A stretch of DNA of 64,000 nucleotides from Massilia sp. Root418 (GTDB taxonomy: Bacteria > Pseudomonadota > Gammaproteobacteria > Burkholderiales > Burkholderiaceae_D): the NCBI RefSeq assembly GCF_001425265.1, contig NZ_LMEC01000004.1:4704-68703 (forward strand), in the 5' to 3' direction. Shown here one piece after another: positions 1 through 9,736 of the stretch. Within the stretch, counting starts at the first letter, position 1. Every line of letters begins with the position of its first letter. The notes below the pieces were generated by a model. That model did no database searches and had not been told where the DNA came from. It saw nothing but the letters and a program-made list of their open reading frames with translations. A program made the position numbers and the translations under genes.

Positions 1-498
1 GCCGACGGCGTGAGCCAGGCCGGCGAGCTGACGTCGCTGAAGGACCGCAACATCGCCAGCCTGAACCTGACTGCCGAGAAGGGCACCTTCAACAACAACG
101 GCAACTGGGTGGGCCTGCAGTCGCGCTACACCAGCTCCGGCGGCAGCACCAGCCAGCTGGCCGACGTCTGGTTCCAGACGGCACTGGCAGCACCGGCAGC
201 CGACCTGCGCGGCAAGGTCAGTTCGCTGGCCCAGGCCATCGCCGGCTTCGACCCGGCGCAGCAGGCAGCGGCCGCCGCCCCGGCCGGGGAAGCGCCGGGC
301 CAGGGCCTGGCAGCGCAGGCCGGCACCCTGGCGGCTAGCCAAACGCTAGCCGGTGTCGACCGCATGGTGGCCGCGCTCAGGCAGTTCGACCGGCAGCGCC
401 CGGACGGCGCCGTCCCGGACGCGCTGGCGGCGCCCGGGCAGGGCAGCAGCGTGCCCGTCACGCCCGGCGCGGCGGGCTGGCTGGCGGCGTCCAAATAG
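1..498 (+). CDS. C-terminal part of a probable type I-secreted RTX-like protein
   Basis: The frame is open from the first base, so the gene starts upstream of the window; about 165 residues are visible. The first residues (DGVSQAGELTSL, then NIASLNL) match the acidic EF-hand-like D-x-N-x-D-G...GEL..L...I.SL.L motif common in large haemolysin-type calcium-binding secreted proteins. The rest is Ala/Gly/Gln-rich and of low complexity, with no recognisable domain. A type I ABC transporter and HlyD adaptor follow on the same strand, so it is a plausible substrate of that exporter. No GGxGxD nonapeptide repeat is visible in this fragment, so the RTX assignment rests on the GEL motif and the neighbours. 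Confidence 0.5.
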   Translation, partial: ADGVSQAGELTSLKDRNIASLNLTAEKGTFNNNGNWVGLQSRYTSSGGSTSQLADVWFQTALAAPAADLRGKVSSLAQAIAGFDPAQQAAAAAPAGEAPGQGLAAQAGTLAASQTLAGVDRMVAALRQFDRQRPDGAVPDALAAPGQGSSVPVTPGAAGWLAASK

Positions 499-665
499 GC
501 CGCCGCGCCTGCGGGCTGTGCCATTGCAGCGACAATGTTACAGCCCGGTACGCAATTGATGCATTTGCCTGCGCGGGCGGGGTAAAATCTGCCTGCGCGC
601 TATTGCTGCGCCCGTGCCGTCCGTTGAAAGGTTGCGCAAGATGTATCCACCCCTAGTCTGACTCG

Positions 666-2807
666 ATGCAAGCCAAATTTCCCCATACTGTCGTACAGTG
701 CCTGACCGCCATTGCTCAGCACCATGGCTTACAAATCAACCCGGAACGCGTGATCGACGACTATGCGCTTGGCGCCGAGGAACCGCGCGGCGCACTGCTG
801 GTGCGCATGGCCTCGGAGCTGGGCATGAAGGCCAAGATCCGCACCCTGGACTGGGACGGCCTGCTGGCCCAGGGCGGCGTGTTCCCCCTGATGGCGCGCC
901 TGAACAATGGCAACGCCGTGATCGTGGTGGGCGCGCGCGCCGACGGCGACGGCAAGGTGGCGCTGCTCGATCCGCTGGAGGAGGGCGCCGGCGTGCTGCT
1001 GCTGGACCGCGAGCAGTTCTGCAGCCGCTGGGAGGGCGAGGTGCTGCTGGTCAAACGCCACCACGCGCTGACCGACGTCAACCAGCCCTTCGGCCTGCGC
1101 TGGTTCATTCCTGAAATCCTCAAGCAAAAGGCGGCCTTCCGCGACATCGCCATCGCCGCCATCGCCATGCACCTGCTGGCGCTGGCCACGCCGGTGTTCT
1201 TCCAGCTGGTGATCGACAAGGTGCTCACGCACCAGAGCGCCTCCACCCTGAGCGTGCTGGGCGTGGGCATCGTGATCGCACTGGTGTTCGACGCGCTGTT
1301 CGGCTACCTGCGCCAGATCCTCACGCTGGCGGCCACCAACAAGATCGACATGCGCCTGACGCGGCGCACCTTCGGCCACCTGCTGTCCTTGCCGATCGAC
1401 TATTTCGAGACCACCACCGCCGGCGTCATCACGCGCCACATGCAGCAGCTGGAAAAGATCCGCGGCTTCCTCACCGGCCGCCTGTTCTTCACCGGCCTGG
1501 ACGCCACCGCGCTGATCATCTTCCTGCCCATCCTGTTTACCTATTCGGTCAAGCTGGCCATGATCACGCTGGCCTTCACCCTGCTGATCGCGCTGGTGGT
1601 GGCCACCATGGTGCCGACCTTCCAGCGCCGCCTGCAGGCGCTGTACTCGGCCGAGGGCGCGCGCCAGGCCATGCTGGTCGAAACCGTGCACGGCATGCGC
1701 ACCGTCAAGGCGCTGGCCCTGGAACCGGCCCAGCGCAAGGAATGGGACCAGCGCTCGGCGCAGTCGATCGCCATGCACTTCCGCGTCGGCCAGATCTCCA
1801 TCACCGGCAACGCCATCACCGACTTCCTCGGCAAGCTGCTGCCGGTGGTGATCGTGGTGATCGGCGCCGGCGACGTGTTCGACCAGACCCTCACCGTGGG
1901 CGCGCTGATCGCCTTCCAGATGATCACCGGCCGCGTGGTCTCCCCGCTGATCAGCATCGTCGGCCTGGTCAACGAATACCAGGAAACCGCGCTGTCGGTG
2001 AAAATGCTGGGCGAGGTGATGAACCGCGCGCCGGAGGGCCGCACCGGTTCCGGCGGCCTGCGCCCGCAGTTCGGCGGCGCCATCACCTTCGACCAGGTCA
2101 CCTTCCGCTATCCGGGCGCCGCGAACACCGCGCTGGACCGCGCCAGCTTCACCATCAAGCCGGGCACCGTGGTCGGCATCGTCGGCCGCAGCGGCTCCGG
2201 CAAGACCACCTTGACCAAGCTGATCCAGGGCCTCTACCCGGTGCAGGAAGGCATCATCCGCTTCGACGCGGTCGATGCGCGCGAAATCGACCTGTCCCAC
2301 CTGCGGCGCCAGATCGGCGTGGTGCTGCAGGAGAACTTCCTGTTCCGCGGCAGCGTGCGCGACAACATCGCCGCCGCCAAGGCCGACGCCACCTTCGAGG
2401 AGATCGTCGAGGCGGCGGCCGCGGCGGGCGCGGACGAATTCATCGAACGCATGCCGCAAGGCTACGACACTTTGCTGGAGGAAAATGCCAGCAACCTGTC
2501 CGGCGGCCAGAAGCAGCGCCTGTCGATCGCGCGCGCCCTGCTCACCAAGCCGCGTATCCTTGTCCTTGACGAGGCGGCCAGCGCGCTGGACCCGGAAAGT
2601 GAAGCCATCTTCATCAAAAACCTGTCGCGCATCGCGGTCGGGCGCACCGTCATCATGATCTCGCACCGCCTGTCCACCCTGGTCAACGCGGACGCCATCC
2701 TGGTCATGCAGCGCGGCAGCCTGATGGACAGCGGCCGCCACGAAGAACTGTTGCAACGCAGCGAAACTTATCAGCATCTATGGAACCAGCAAACAAGCCA
2801 CCTGTAA
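666..2807 (+). CDS. Type I secretion ABC transporter/permease (HlyB-like)
   Basis: A 713-residue inner-membrane exporter that would energise one-step secretion of an RTX-type substrate. Order of parts: an N-terminal C39-like domain (about residues 1-130), a six-helix ABC membrane domain (about 150-440) and a nucleotide-binding domain. Walker A GRSGSGKT is at 507-514, the signature LSGGQ at 611-615 and Walker B ILVLDE at 631-636. Aligned with HlyB, the peptidase catalytic Cys position is occupied by Thr8 and the catalytic His region reads NNGNAVIVV, so the domain looks proteolytically dead, as in exporters that move RTX proteins without leader cleavage. The downstream HlyD gene overlaps its end. 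No TolC-type outer-membrane gene lies in the window. Confidence 0.92.
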   Translation: MQAKFPHTVVQCLTAIAQHHGLQINPERVIDDYALGAEEPRGALLVRMASELGMKAKIRTLDWDGLLAQGGVFPLMARLNNGNAVIVVGARADGDGKVALLDPLEEGAGVLLLDREQFCSRWEGEVLLVKRHHALTDVNQPFGLRWFIPEILKQKAAFRDIAIAAIAMHLLALATPVFFQLVIDKVLTHQSASTLSVLGVGIVIALVFDALFGYLRQILTLAATNKIDMRLTRRTFGHLLSLPIDYFETTTAGVITRHMQQLEKIRGFLTGRLFFTGLDATALIIFLPILFTYSVKLAMITLAFTLLIALVVATMVPTFQRRLQALYSAEGARQAMLVETVHGMRTVKALALEPAQRKEWDQRSAQSIAMHFRVGQISITGNAITDFLGKLLPVVIVVIGAGDVFDQTLTVGALIAFQMITGRVVSPLISIVGLVNEYQETALSVKMLGEVMNRAPEGRTGSGGLRPQFGGAITFDQVTFRYPGAANTALDRASFTIKPGTVVGIVGRSGSGKTTLTKLIQGLYPVQEGIIRFDAVDAREIDLSHLRRQIGVVLQENFLFRGSVRDNIAAAKADATFEEIVEAAAAAGADEFIERMPQGYDTLLEENASNLSGGQKQRLSIARALLTKPRILVLDEAASALDPESEAIFIKNLSRIAVGRTVIMISHRLSTLVNADAILVMQRGSLMDSGRHEELLQRSETYQHLWNQQTSHL

Positions 2808-4141
2808 ACGCCAAGCCGGCCGCCAAGCAGGGCAAGGACGTCGAGTTCCTGCCCGACGCCGACGAGATCGAGCTGCGGCCGCTGCCGGCCTTCGCCCGCA
2901 TCACGCTGCCCGTGCTGGCGCTGGCGCTGACCGCCTTCGTGGTGTGGGCCAGCCTGTCCGAACTGGAGCAGGTGGTGGTGGCGCGCGGCCGCCTGATCAA
3001 CCCGCTGCCCAACATCGTGGTGCAGCCGCTGGAAACGTCCATCGTGCAGAAGATCGAGGTGCGGGTCGGCCAGGTGGTGCGCAAGGGCGAACGGCTGGCC
3101 ACGCTGGATCCCACCTTCGTGCAGGCCGACGAGGATCAGCTGCGTTCCAAGCTGCGCAGCCTGACCACGCAAAGCGAGAGCCTGGCCCAGGAACTGTCCG
3201 GCAAGGCCGCCAGCCCCACCGGGGTGGGCGACGCCGACGCGCGCCTGCAGGCCAGCCTGGCCGGCGAGCGGCGCGCCAACTTCCAGGCCCAGCTCAAGCG
3301 CATGGAAGAGAACATCGCGCGCCTGCAGGCGTCCGCCGAGACCAACCGCCACGACCAGGACGTGCTGGCCGCGCGCCTGAAGTCGGTGCGCGAAATGGAA
3401 ACCATGCAGGAAAAGCTGGTGGCGCAGCAGTACGGCGCCCGCATGCAGCTGCTGGCGGCCCAGGACAAGCGCCTGGAAGTGGAGCGCGACCTGCTGCTGA
3501 CCAAGAACAAGGCGCTGGAGATCCAGCGCGAGCTGGCCGCGCTGCAGGCCGAGAAGGCCGCCTTCGACCGCAGCTGGCGCCAGAAGGCCATGGAAGACAT
3601 GCTGGTCATCTCGCGCGAGCGCAGCGACGTGCAGGAACAGCTGCAGAAGGCCGACAAGCGCCACCAGCTGGTCAGCCTGACGGCGCCGGCCGACGGCGTG
3701 GTGCTGGAGATCGCCAAGCTGTCGAGCGGCTCCATCGTGCGCGAGGCGGAGGCCTTCTTCACCCTGGTGCCCCTGTCGGCCCAGCTGGAGGCCGAAGTGC
3801 AGATCGATGCGCTCGACGTGGGCTACATGAAGCCGGGCGACCCGGTGCACGTGAAGATCGACGCCTTCCCCTTCCAGCGCCACGGCGACATCTCGGCCAA
3901 GCTGCGCACCGTCAGCCAGGACGCGTTCCGGCGCGACTCGGCCCAGGCCCAGGGCCTGGACGCCTATTACCTGGGCCGTGTCGCGCTGGGCGACAAGCCG
4001 CTGCGCGACATGCCCGCGCACGCGCGCTTGCTTCCGGGCATGACCTTGTCGGCGGAAATCGTGGTCGGCAAACGCACCGTGCTGTCGTATCTGCTGTGGC
4101 CGTTGACCAAGGCGGTCAGCGAATCGGCGCGCGAGCCGTAA
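2780..4141 (+). CDS. HlyD-family periplasmic adaptor of type I secretion
   Basis: A 453-residue membrane fusion protein linking the ABC exporter to an outer-membrane channel. It has a short cytoplasmic N-terminus, one membrane segment (around FARITLPVLALALTAFVVWA) and a lipoyl/barrel half-motif (VVARGRLINPLPNIVVQPLE). A long coiled coil rich in Glu, Gln, Lys and Arg follows (about residues 120-300), then the second lipoyl half (LTAPADGVVLEIAKLSSGSIV) and a C-terminal beta-barrel. The ATG lies 28 bases inside the end of the transporter gene, so the two are translationally coupled. The family assignment is secure; the substrate is inferred only from the preceding gene. Confidence 0.92.
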   Translation: MEPANKPPVNAKPAAKQGKDVEFLPDADEIELRPLPAFARITLPVLALALTAFVVWASLSELEQVVVARGRLINPLPNIVVQPLETSIVQKIEVRVGQVVRKGERLATLDPTFVQADEDQLRSKLRSLTTQSESLAQELSGKAASPTGVGDADARLQASLAGERRANFQAQLKRMEENIARLQASAETNRHDQDVLAARLKSVREMETMQEKLVAQQYGARMQLLAAQDKRLEVERDLLLTKNKALEIQRELAALQAEKAAFDRSWRQKAMEDMLVISRERSDVQEQLQKADKRHQLVSLTAPADGVVLEIAKLSSGSIVREAEAFFTLVPLSAQLEAEVQIDALDVGYMKPGDPVHVKIDAFPFQRHGDISAKLRTVSQDAFRRDSAQAQGLDAYYLGRVALGDKPLRDMPAHARLLPGMTLSAEIVVGKRTVLSYLLWPLTKAVSESAREP

Positions 4142-4154
4142 GCGCCTTTTTGAG

Positions 4155-4192
4155 GCCGCGCAGTTGTTGATGCGCGGCATACTGTGCATAAT
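4155..4192 (+). promoter_or_regulatory. Hairpin overlapping a candidate sigma70 promoter for the nonulosonate operon
   Basis: An 8-bp perfect inverted repeat (GCCGCGCA at 4155-4162, TGCGCGGC at 4171-4178) lies just after the hlyD stop. A candidate -35 TTGTTG (4164-4169) sits in its loop, 17 bp from a -10-like CATAAT (4187-4192). The hairpin has no T-run. It may end the secretion operon, with the promoter starting the sugar operon, but neither activity can be shown by reading alone. Confidence 0.4.
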
Positions 4193-4194
4193 AA

Positions 4195-5244
<1,050 letters not shown>

Positions 5245-5268
5245 TTCGCCATCGACCAGGAGCCCGGC

Positions 5269-5973
5269 ATGCGTATCGCCATCATCCCCGCGCGCGGCGG
5301 CAGCAAGCGCATTCCGCGCAAAAACATCCGCGCCTTCGCCGGCCAGCCGCTGATCGCCTATTCGATCAAGGCGGCCCGTGAAAGCGGCCTGTTCGACCAC
5401 GTCATCGTCAGCACGGACGATGAGGAAATCGCCGCCATCGCGCGCGCCCACGGCGCCGAAACGCCGTTCACGCGTCCGGCCGAACTGGCCAACGACCATG
5501 CCACCACGGTGCCGGTGATACGCCAGGCGGTGCAGTGGGTGCAAGAACACATGGGCCCGGTGGAGCAGGTATGCTGCATCTACGCCACCGCGCCTTTCCT
5601 GCAGGCGTCCGCGCTGCGCGAGGCGCACGCGCTGTTCGAGCAGCGCAAGGTGGGCGGCTACGTGTTCAGCGCCACCTCCTTCCCCTTCCCCATCCAGCGG
5701 TCCTTCAAGCTCAATGCCGAGGGCCTGGTGGAAATGTTCTGGCCGGAGCACTACAACACGCGCTCGCAGGACCTGGAGCACGCCTACCAGGACGCGGGCC
5801 AGTTCTACTGGGGTTCGGCGCAGAGCTACCTGGACAACAAGATCTTTTTCTCCACCGATTCCATGGCCTACCTGCTGCCGCGCCACATGGTGCAGGACAT
5901 CGACACGCCGGAAGACTGGACGCGCGCCGAGCTGATGTACGCCGCGCTGCGCCAAAACGGCGACATCGCCTGA
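5269..5973 (+). CDS. pseF: Pseudaminic acid cytidylyltransferase (PseF family)
   Basis: A 234-residue CMP-nonulosonate synthetase: it joins the sugar acid to CTP to give the CMP-activated donor used by glycosyltransferases. The N-terminal nucleotide-binding motif IIPARGGSKRIPRKN is intact. IVSTDDEEIA, CCIYATAPFL and DAGQFYWG are blocks typical of PseF rather than of bacterial NeuA. It starts 24 bases after the pseB stop, with GGAG upstream of the ATG. The presence of PseF-like instead of NeuA/LegF-like motifs favours a pseudaminic-type product, but the exact sugar cannot be set from sequence alone. Confidence 0.9.
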   Translation: MRIAIIPARGGSKRIPRKNIRAFAGQPLIAYSIKAARESGLFDHVIVSTDDEEIAAIARAHGAETPFTRPAELANDHATTVPVIRQAVQWVQEHMGPVEQVCCIYATAPFLQASALREAHALFEQRKVGGYVFSATSFPFPIQRSFKLNAEGLVEMFWPEHYNTRSQDLEHAYQDAGQFYWGSAQSYLDNKIFFSTDSMAYLLPRHMVQDIDTPEDWTRAELMYAALRQNGDIA

Positions 5974-5978
5974 GTTTC

Positions 5979-6866
5979 ATGGCCAGCATCCTCGTCACCG
6001 GCGCCACCGGCCTGCTCGGCAGCTCGCTGGTGCCGGCGCTGCGCGCTGCCGGCCACGTGGTGCACAGCCACGGCCACAGCCACGCCGCCGAGCAGCAGGC
6101 CGACCTGGGCGACTGGCGGCAAACCGCCGCCATGCTGGACCGTACCCGCCCGGACTGCATCGTCAACCTGGCCGCGCTCACCAATGTCGACCTGTGCGAG
6201 TCCGAGCCGCAGCAAGCCTACCGCCTCAACACCCTGCCCGTGGCGCACCTGGCGCGCTGGATGCGCGACAACAGCGCCGGCGGCGTCCCGGCCTGCCACC
6301 TGGTGCAGATCTCCACCGACATGGTGTACGACAGCGCCGGCCCGCACGCCGAAGGCGACGTGCGGGTCGCCAACACCTACGCTTTTTCCAAGCTGGCCGC
6401 CGAACATGCGGCTGCCGGCGTGTCCAGCACCGTGCTGCGCACCAACTTCTTCGGCCGCAGCCGCCGCGCCGGCCGCGTCAGCTTCAGCGACTGGCTGGTG
6501 CAGGGCATGCGCGAGGGCCGCGCCATGACGGTGTTTGACGACGTGCTGTTCACGCCGCTGGCCATCGACACCCTGTGCGCCCTGCTGGCGCAGGTGGTGC
6601 AGGCGCGCCCGGCCGGCGTCTACAACCTCGGCGCGCGCGACGGCATGAGCAAGGCCGATTTCGCCTATCTGCTGGCGGCGGCGCTGGACCTGCCCACCGC
6701 CGGCCTGCAGCGCGGCCGTTCCGCCGACGCGCCCGCGCTGCGCGCCCGCCGCCCGACCGACATGCGTACCGACAGCAGCCTCTTTGAACACACCATGGGC
6801 TTGCGCCTGCCTACCCTGGCCGAGCAAATCCAGTCACTCCGGAGCGACTACCTTGAACCAGCCTGA
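5979..6866 (+). CDS. RmlD-like NAD(P)-dependent sugar reductase (extended SDR)
   Basis: A 295-residue member of the dTDP-4-dehydrorhamnose reductase/SDR group. The cofactor motif TGATGLLG is near the N-terminus. NLAALTNVDLCE resembles the RmlD block for the N-A-A-T-x-V-D-x-C/A-E region, and QISTDMVYD and YAFSK (Tyr-x3-Lys) are the active-site elements. In this operon it probably reduces or epimerises a keto-sugar intermediate, or the nonulosonate side chain, rather than making rhamnose, because no RmlABC genes are nearby. It starts 5 bases after the pseF stop; the next gene's likely TTG start lies inside its end. Confidence 0.82.
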   Translation: MASILVTGATGLLGSSLVPALRAAGHVVHSHGHSHAAEQQADLGDWRQTAAMLDRTRPDCIVNLAALTNVDLCESEPQQAYRLNTLPVAHLARWMRDNSAGGVPACHLVQISTDMVYDSAGPHAEGDVRVANTYAFSKLAAEHAAAGVSSTVLRTNFFGRSRRAGRVSFSDWLVQGMREGRAMTVFDDVLFTPLAIDTLCALLAQVVQARPAGVYNLGARDGMSKADFAYLLAAALDLPTAGLQRGRSADAPALRARRPTDMRTDSSLFEHTMGLRLPTLAEQIQSLRSDYLEPA

Positions 6867-7932
6867 CCGCACACTGCACATCGACGGCAAGGCCATCGGC
6901 GATGGCCATCCGACCTATTTCATTGCCGACATCGCCGCCAACCACGACGGCGACCTGGAACGCGCCAAGGACTTGATCTACATGGCCGCCGAGGCCGGCG
7001 CAGACGCCGCCAAGTTCCAGCACTTCAAGGCCAACACCATCGTCAGCGACGCCGGCTTCAAGGCGCTGGGCGGCCAGCAGTCGCACCAGGCCAAGTGGAA
7101 GAAAAGCGTGGTGGAAGTGTACGCCGACGCCAGCGTGCCGCAGCTGTGGACCACCACGCTGAAGGAAACCTGCGACAAGGCCGGCATCTGCTTCTTCACC
7201 AGCCCCTACGACAAGGCGCTGGTGGACCACATCGACCCCTACGTGCCGGCCTTCAAGATCGGCTCGGGCGACATCACCTGGCTGGAGATCATCGAGCACA
7301 TCGCCAGCAAGCAGAAGCCCTACATCATCGCCACTGGCGCCTCCAGCATGGACGACGTGGACCGCGCCGTGCAGGCCGCCCTGGCCATCAACCCGCAACT
7401 GGCGCTGATGCAGTGCAACACCAACTACACCGCGCAGCTGGAGAACTTCAAATACATCCAGCTCAATGTACTGAAGAGCTACCGCGCCATGTATCCGGAC
7501 ATGGTGCTGGGCCTGAGCGACCACACGCTGGGCCACGCCACCGTGCTGGGCGCGGTGGCGCTGGGCGCGCGCATGATCGAAAAGCATTTCACCGACGACA
7601 CCGGCCGCGACGGCCCGGACCACGGCTTCTCCATGAGCCCGCAAGCCTGGCGCGACATGGTGGACGCCACCCGCGAGCTGGACCTGGCGCTGGGCAACGG
7701 CATCAAGAAAGTCGAACTCAACGAGCGCGAAACGGCGGTGCTGCAGCGCCGCGCCATCCGCCTGGCGCGCGACCTGCCCGCCGGTAGCGTGCTCAGCCGC
7801 GACGACCTGGACGTGCTGCGCCCATGTCCCGCCGACGCCATTTCCCCGCTGCACCTGGCCAACGTGCCCGGCAAGGCGCTCACCCGCGCCGTCAAGGCTG
7901 GAGATTACCTGCGATGGAACGACCTCGCGTAG
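6853..7932 (+). CDS. N-acetylneuraminate/pseudaminate synthase family protein (NeuB/PseI-like)
   Basis: This condenses a six-carbon amino sugar with phosphoenolpyruvate to give a nine-carbon nonulosonic acid. It has a TIM-barrel NeuB domain (FIADIAANHDGDLERAKDLI, AAKFQHFK, FFTSPYD, KIGSGD, GLSDHT, IEKHFTDD) and a C-terminal SAF antifreeze-like domain (RRAIRLARDLPAGSVLSRDDL...). I place the start at TTG 6853, with GGAG at 6841-6844 eight bases before it, giving 359 residues and a 14-base overlap with the previous gene. A longer in-frame start at 6784 would add residues without family similarity. NeuB, PseI and LegI are hard to separate by eye; the PseB and PseF neighbours point to PseI. Confidence 0.88.
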   Translation: MNQPDRTLHIDGKAIGDGHPTYFIADIAANHDGDLERAKDLIYMAAEAGADAAKFQHFKANTIVSDAGFKALGGQQSHQAKWKKSVVEVYADASVPQLWTTTLKETCDKAGICFFTSPYDKALVDHIDPYVPAFKIGSGDITWLEIIEHIASKQKPYIIATGASSMDDVDRAVQAALAINPQLALMQCNTNYTAQLENFKYIQLNVLKSYRAMYPDMVLGLSDHTLGHATVLGAVALGARMIEKHFTDDTGRDGPDHGFSMSPQAWRDMVDATRELDLALGNGIKKVELNERETAVLQRRAIRLARDLPAGSVLSRDDLDVLRPCPADAISPLHLANVPGKALTRAVKAGDYLRWNDLA

Positions 7933-8585
7933 CCATCGTCGTCCCCGCCTTGAATGAGGCGGCCACGATAGGGGCGGTGCTGGAGCGCGTGCGCGACTAC
8001 GGCCACCCCATCGTGGTGGACGACGGCTCCAGCGACGCCACCGCGCAGGTGGCGCGCGCCGCCGGCGCCGAAGTGGTCAGCCACGGCGTCAACCAGGGTT
8101 ACGACGGCGCCCTCAACTCCGGCTTCGCGCGCGCGGCCGAGCTGGGCTATACCCACGTCATCACCATCGACGCGGACGGCCAGCACAACCCGGCCCAGCT
8201 GCGCGAAATGATCGACCATCTGGCGCAGGGCTACCAGCTGGTGCTGGGCGTGCGCGACCGGCTGCAGCGCGTCGGCGAGACCGTTTTCGCGGCCGTGGCG
8301 CGCCGCCTGTGGCGGGTGGCCGATCCGCTGTGCGGCATGAAAGGCTACGCCATCGAGCTGTACCGCGAGGCCGGCCATTTCGACAGCTTCAAGTCGATCG
8401 GCAGCGAGCTGGCGGTGCGTTCCATGGCCAACCGCTGCCGCTACATCGAGATGGACATCATCACGCGCGACCGCGCCGATGCGCCGCGCTTCGGGCGCCG
8501 CTTCGCCGCCAATTACAAGATCCTGCGCGCCATGGCCATCCTGGTGGCCATGCACAGCCGCGGCCAGCTCCGGCGCCAGCCATGA
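7914..8585 (+). CDS. Family 2 glycosyltransferase (dolichol-phosphate-mannose-synthase-like)
   Basis: A 223-residue cytosolic GT-A glycosyltransferase. The N-terminus RVAIVVPALNEAATIG, the nucleotide-binding VVDDGSSDAT and the metal-binding ITIDADGQHNP (DxD-type) are clear, and no transmembrane tail is seen. The ATG at 7914 overlaps the neuB-like gene by 19 bases and has GGAG at 7900-7903. It probably transfers a sugar to a lipid carrier or to the growing nonulosonate-containing glycan; donor and acceptor are not evident. Confidence 0.85.
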   Translation: MERPRVAIVVPALNEAATIGAVLERVRDYGHPIVVDDGSSDATAQVARAAGAEVVSHGVNQGYDGALNSGFARAAELGYTHVITIDADGQHNPAQLREMIDHLAQGYQLVLGVRDRLQRVGETVFAAVARRLWRVADPLCGMKGYAIELYREAGHFDSFKSIGSELAVRSMANRCRYIEMDIITRDRADAPRFGRRFAANYKILRAMAILVAMHSRGQLRRQP

Positions 8586-9694
8586 CGCAGGCAGCCACGA
8601 TACCGCCCGCCACGACGCCGGCCGCCGCCGCGCCGGCCCGTGTCGCCATCATCGGCTGCGGCCTGATCGGCGCACAGTGGGACGCGGACAGCCCCGCCGC
8701 CGACTATTCGCTGACCCATGCGGCCGGCTTCACGAAAAACCCCGGCGCGCAGCTGCTGGCCTGCTGCGACCACGACCAGGCGCGCGCGCAGCAGGCGGCG
8801 CAGCGCTGGGGCGCGCCGCACGCCTACGACGACCCGCGCCGCCTGTTCGCCGCCCACGCCATCGACATTGCCGTGGTGGCCGCCGCCAGCAGCGCGCGCT
8901 GGTCCGTCATCGAGCCGGCCCTGGCCGCGGGCGTGCGCGTGCTGGTGATAGAAAAGCCGCTGGCCACCACCCTGGCTGAAAGCCAGCGCCTGGTGGCGGC
9001 GGTGGAAGCGGCCGGTGTCCGCACCCTGGTCAACTTCTCGCGCCGCTGGGATCCCGCAATGGGCGACTTGCGCGCACGCATCCAGCGCGGTGAGCTGGGC
9101 CGCATCCAGCGCCTGGTGGGCAGCTATGGCAAGGGCCTGAGCAACAACGGCTCGCACATGATAGACCTGGTGGCCAACCTGACCGGCGCCGTGCCGCTGC
9201 GCGCCCGTTCGCTCGGTTCGCCGCTGGAGCCAGGCGAGGCCGAATGGAGCAACGGCGCCGACCCCGCGCTGGACGTGCAGATCGAATACGGTCCGGCCGC
9301 CGGCTGCGGCGGCAGTGGCGCGGACGGCCGGCGCTTCCAGCTCACCATGCTGGGCAGCGACCAGCGCGCCTTCACCTGTTTCGAACTGCGCGTGACCGGC
9401 ACGCTGGGCATGGCCGAACTGTCGCTGGGCGGCCGCCAGGTGACGCTGACCGGCTTGCGCGCCGATCCGCAATACGCCGGCTACACCATCCCGGACGCGC
9501 CGCAGGCGCTGCCGGCGCGCAACCTGGAAGCGATGGATAATATGGTGGCCGAAGCGCTGCGCCTGGCCAGCGGCGAGCAGCGCGCCGCCAGCTGCGATGC
9601 GCGCGCCGCACTGACCACCGCGCTGGCCGTGGCCGCCGCGCGCCGCTCTGCCGAACGCGGCGGCGCCTGGATCGCGCTGCACGAACTGGACTGA
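8582..9694 (+). CDS. Gfo/Idh/MocA-family sugar oxidoreductase
   Basis: A 370-residue NAD(P)-dependent dehydrogenase, coupled to the preceding glycosyltransferase by an ATGA overlap. A Rossmann motif VAIIGCGLIGAQWD follows an Ala/Pro/Thr-rich leader of about 18 residues. The family's EKP motif (VLVIEKPLATT) is present and NNGSHMIDLV provides the catalytic His/Asp region. A related oxidoreductase often accompanies aminotransferases of the DegT type, supplying a keto-sugar for transamination; the DegT gene is next here. The actual substrate is unknown. Confidence 0.85.
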   Translation: MTQAATIPPATTPAAAAPARVAIIGCGLIGAQWDADSPAADYSLTHAAGFTKNPGAQLLACCDHDQARAQQAAQRWGAPHAYDDPRRLFAAHAIDIAVVAAASSARWSVIEPALAAGVRVLVIEKPLATTLAESQRLVAAVEAAGVRTLVNFSRRWDPAMGDLRARIQRGELGRIQRLVGSYGKGLSNNGSHMIDLVANLTGAVPLRARSLGSPLEPGEAEWSNGADPALDVQIEYGPAAGCGGSGADGRRFQLTMLGSDQRAFTCFELRVTGTLGMAELSLGGRQVTLTGLRADPQYAGYTIPDAPQALPARNLEAMDNMVAEALRLASGEQRAASCDARAALTTALAVAAARRSAERGGAWIALHELD

Positions 9695-9736
9695 ACCGGC
9701 CGACGTAGCCGAACCGACAACCTGACGGAGAATATC

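Noticed and set aside
331..349. GGCTAGC/GCTAGCC inverted repeat in the first gene
   Set aside because: A short palindrome inside coding sequence, without repeats elsewhere that I could see; probably chance.
556..588. TTGATG...TAAAAT as a promoter for the type I exporter
   Set aside because: The spacing is 21 bp, too long for sigma70, and the alternative TTGCCT is only 12 bp from the same -10.
729..2777. A 682-codon reverse-strand open frame over the ABC transporter gene
   Set aside because: It is His/Gln/Asp/Gly-rich without motifs, as expected for a shadow of a GC-rich gene; the forward frame carries Walker A, B and signature motifs.
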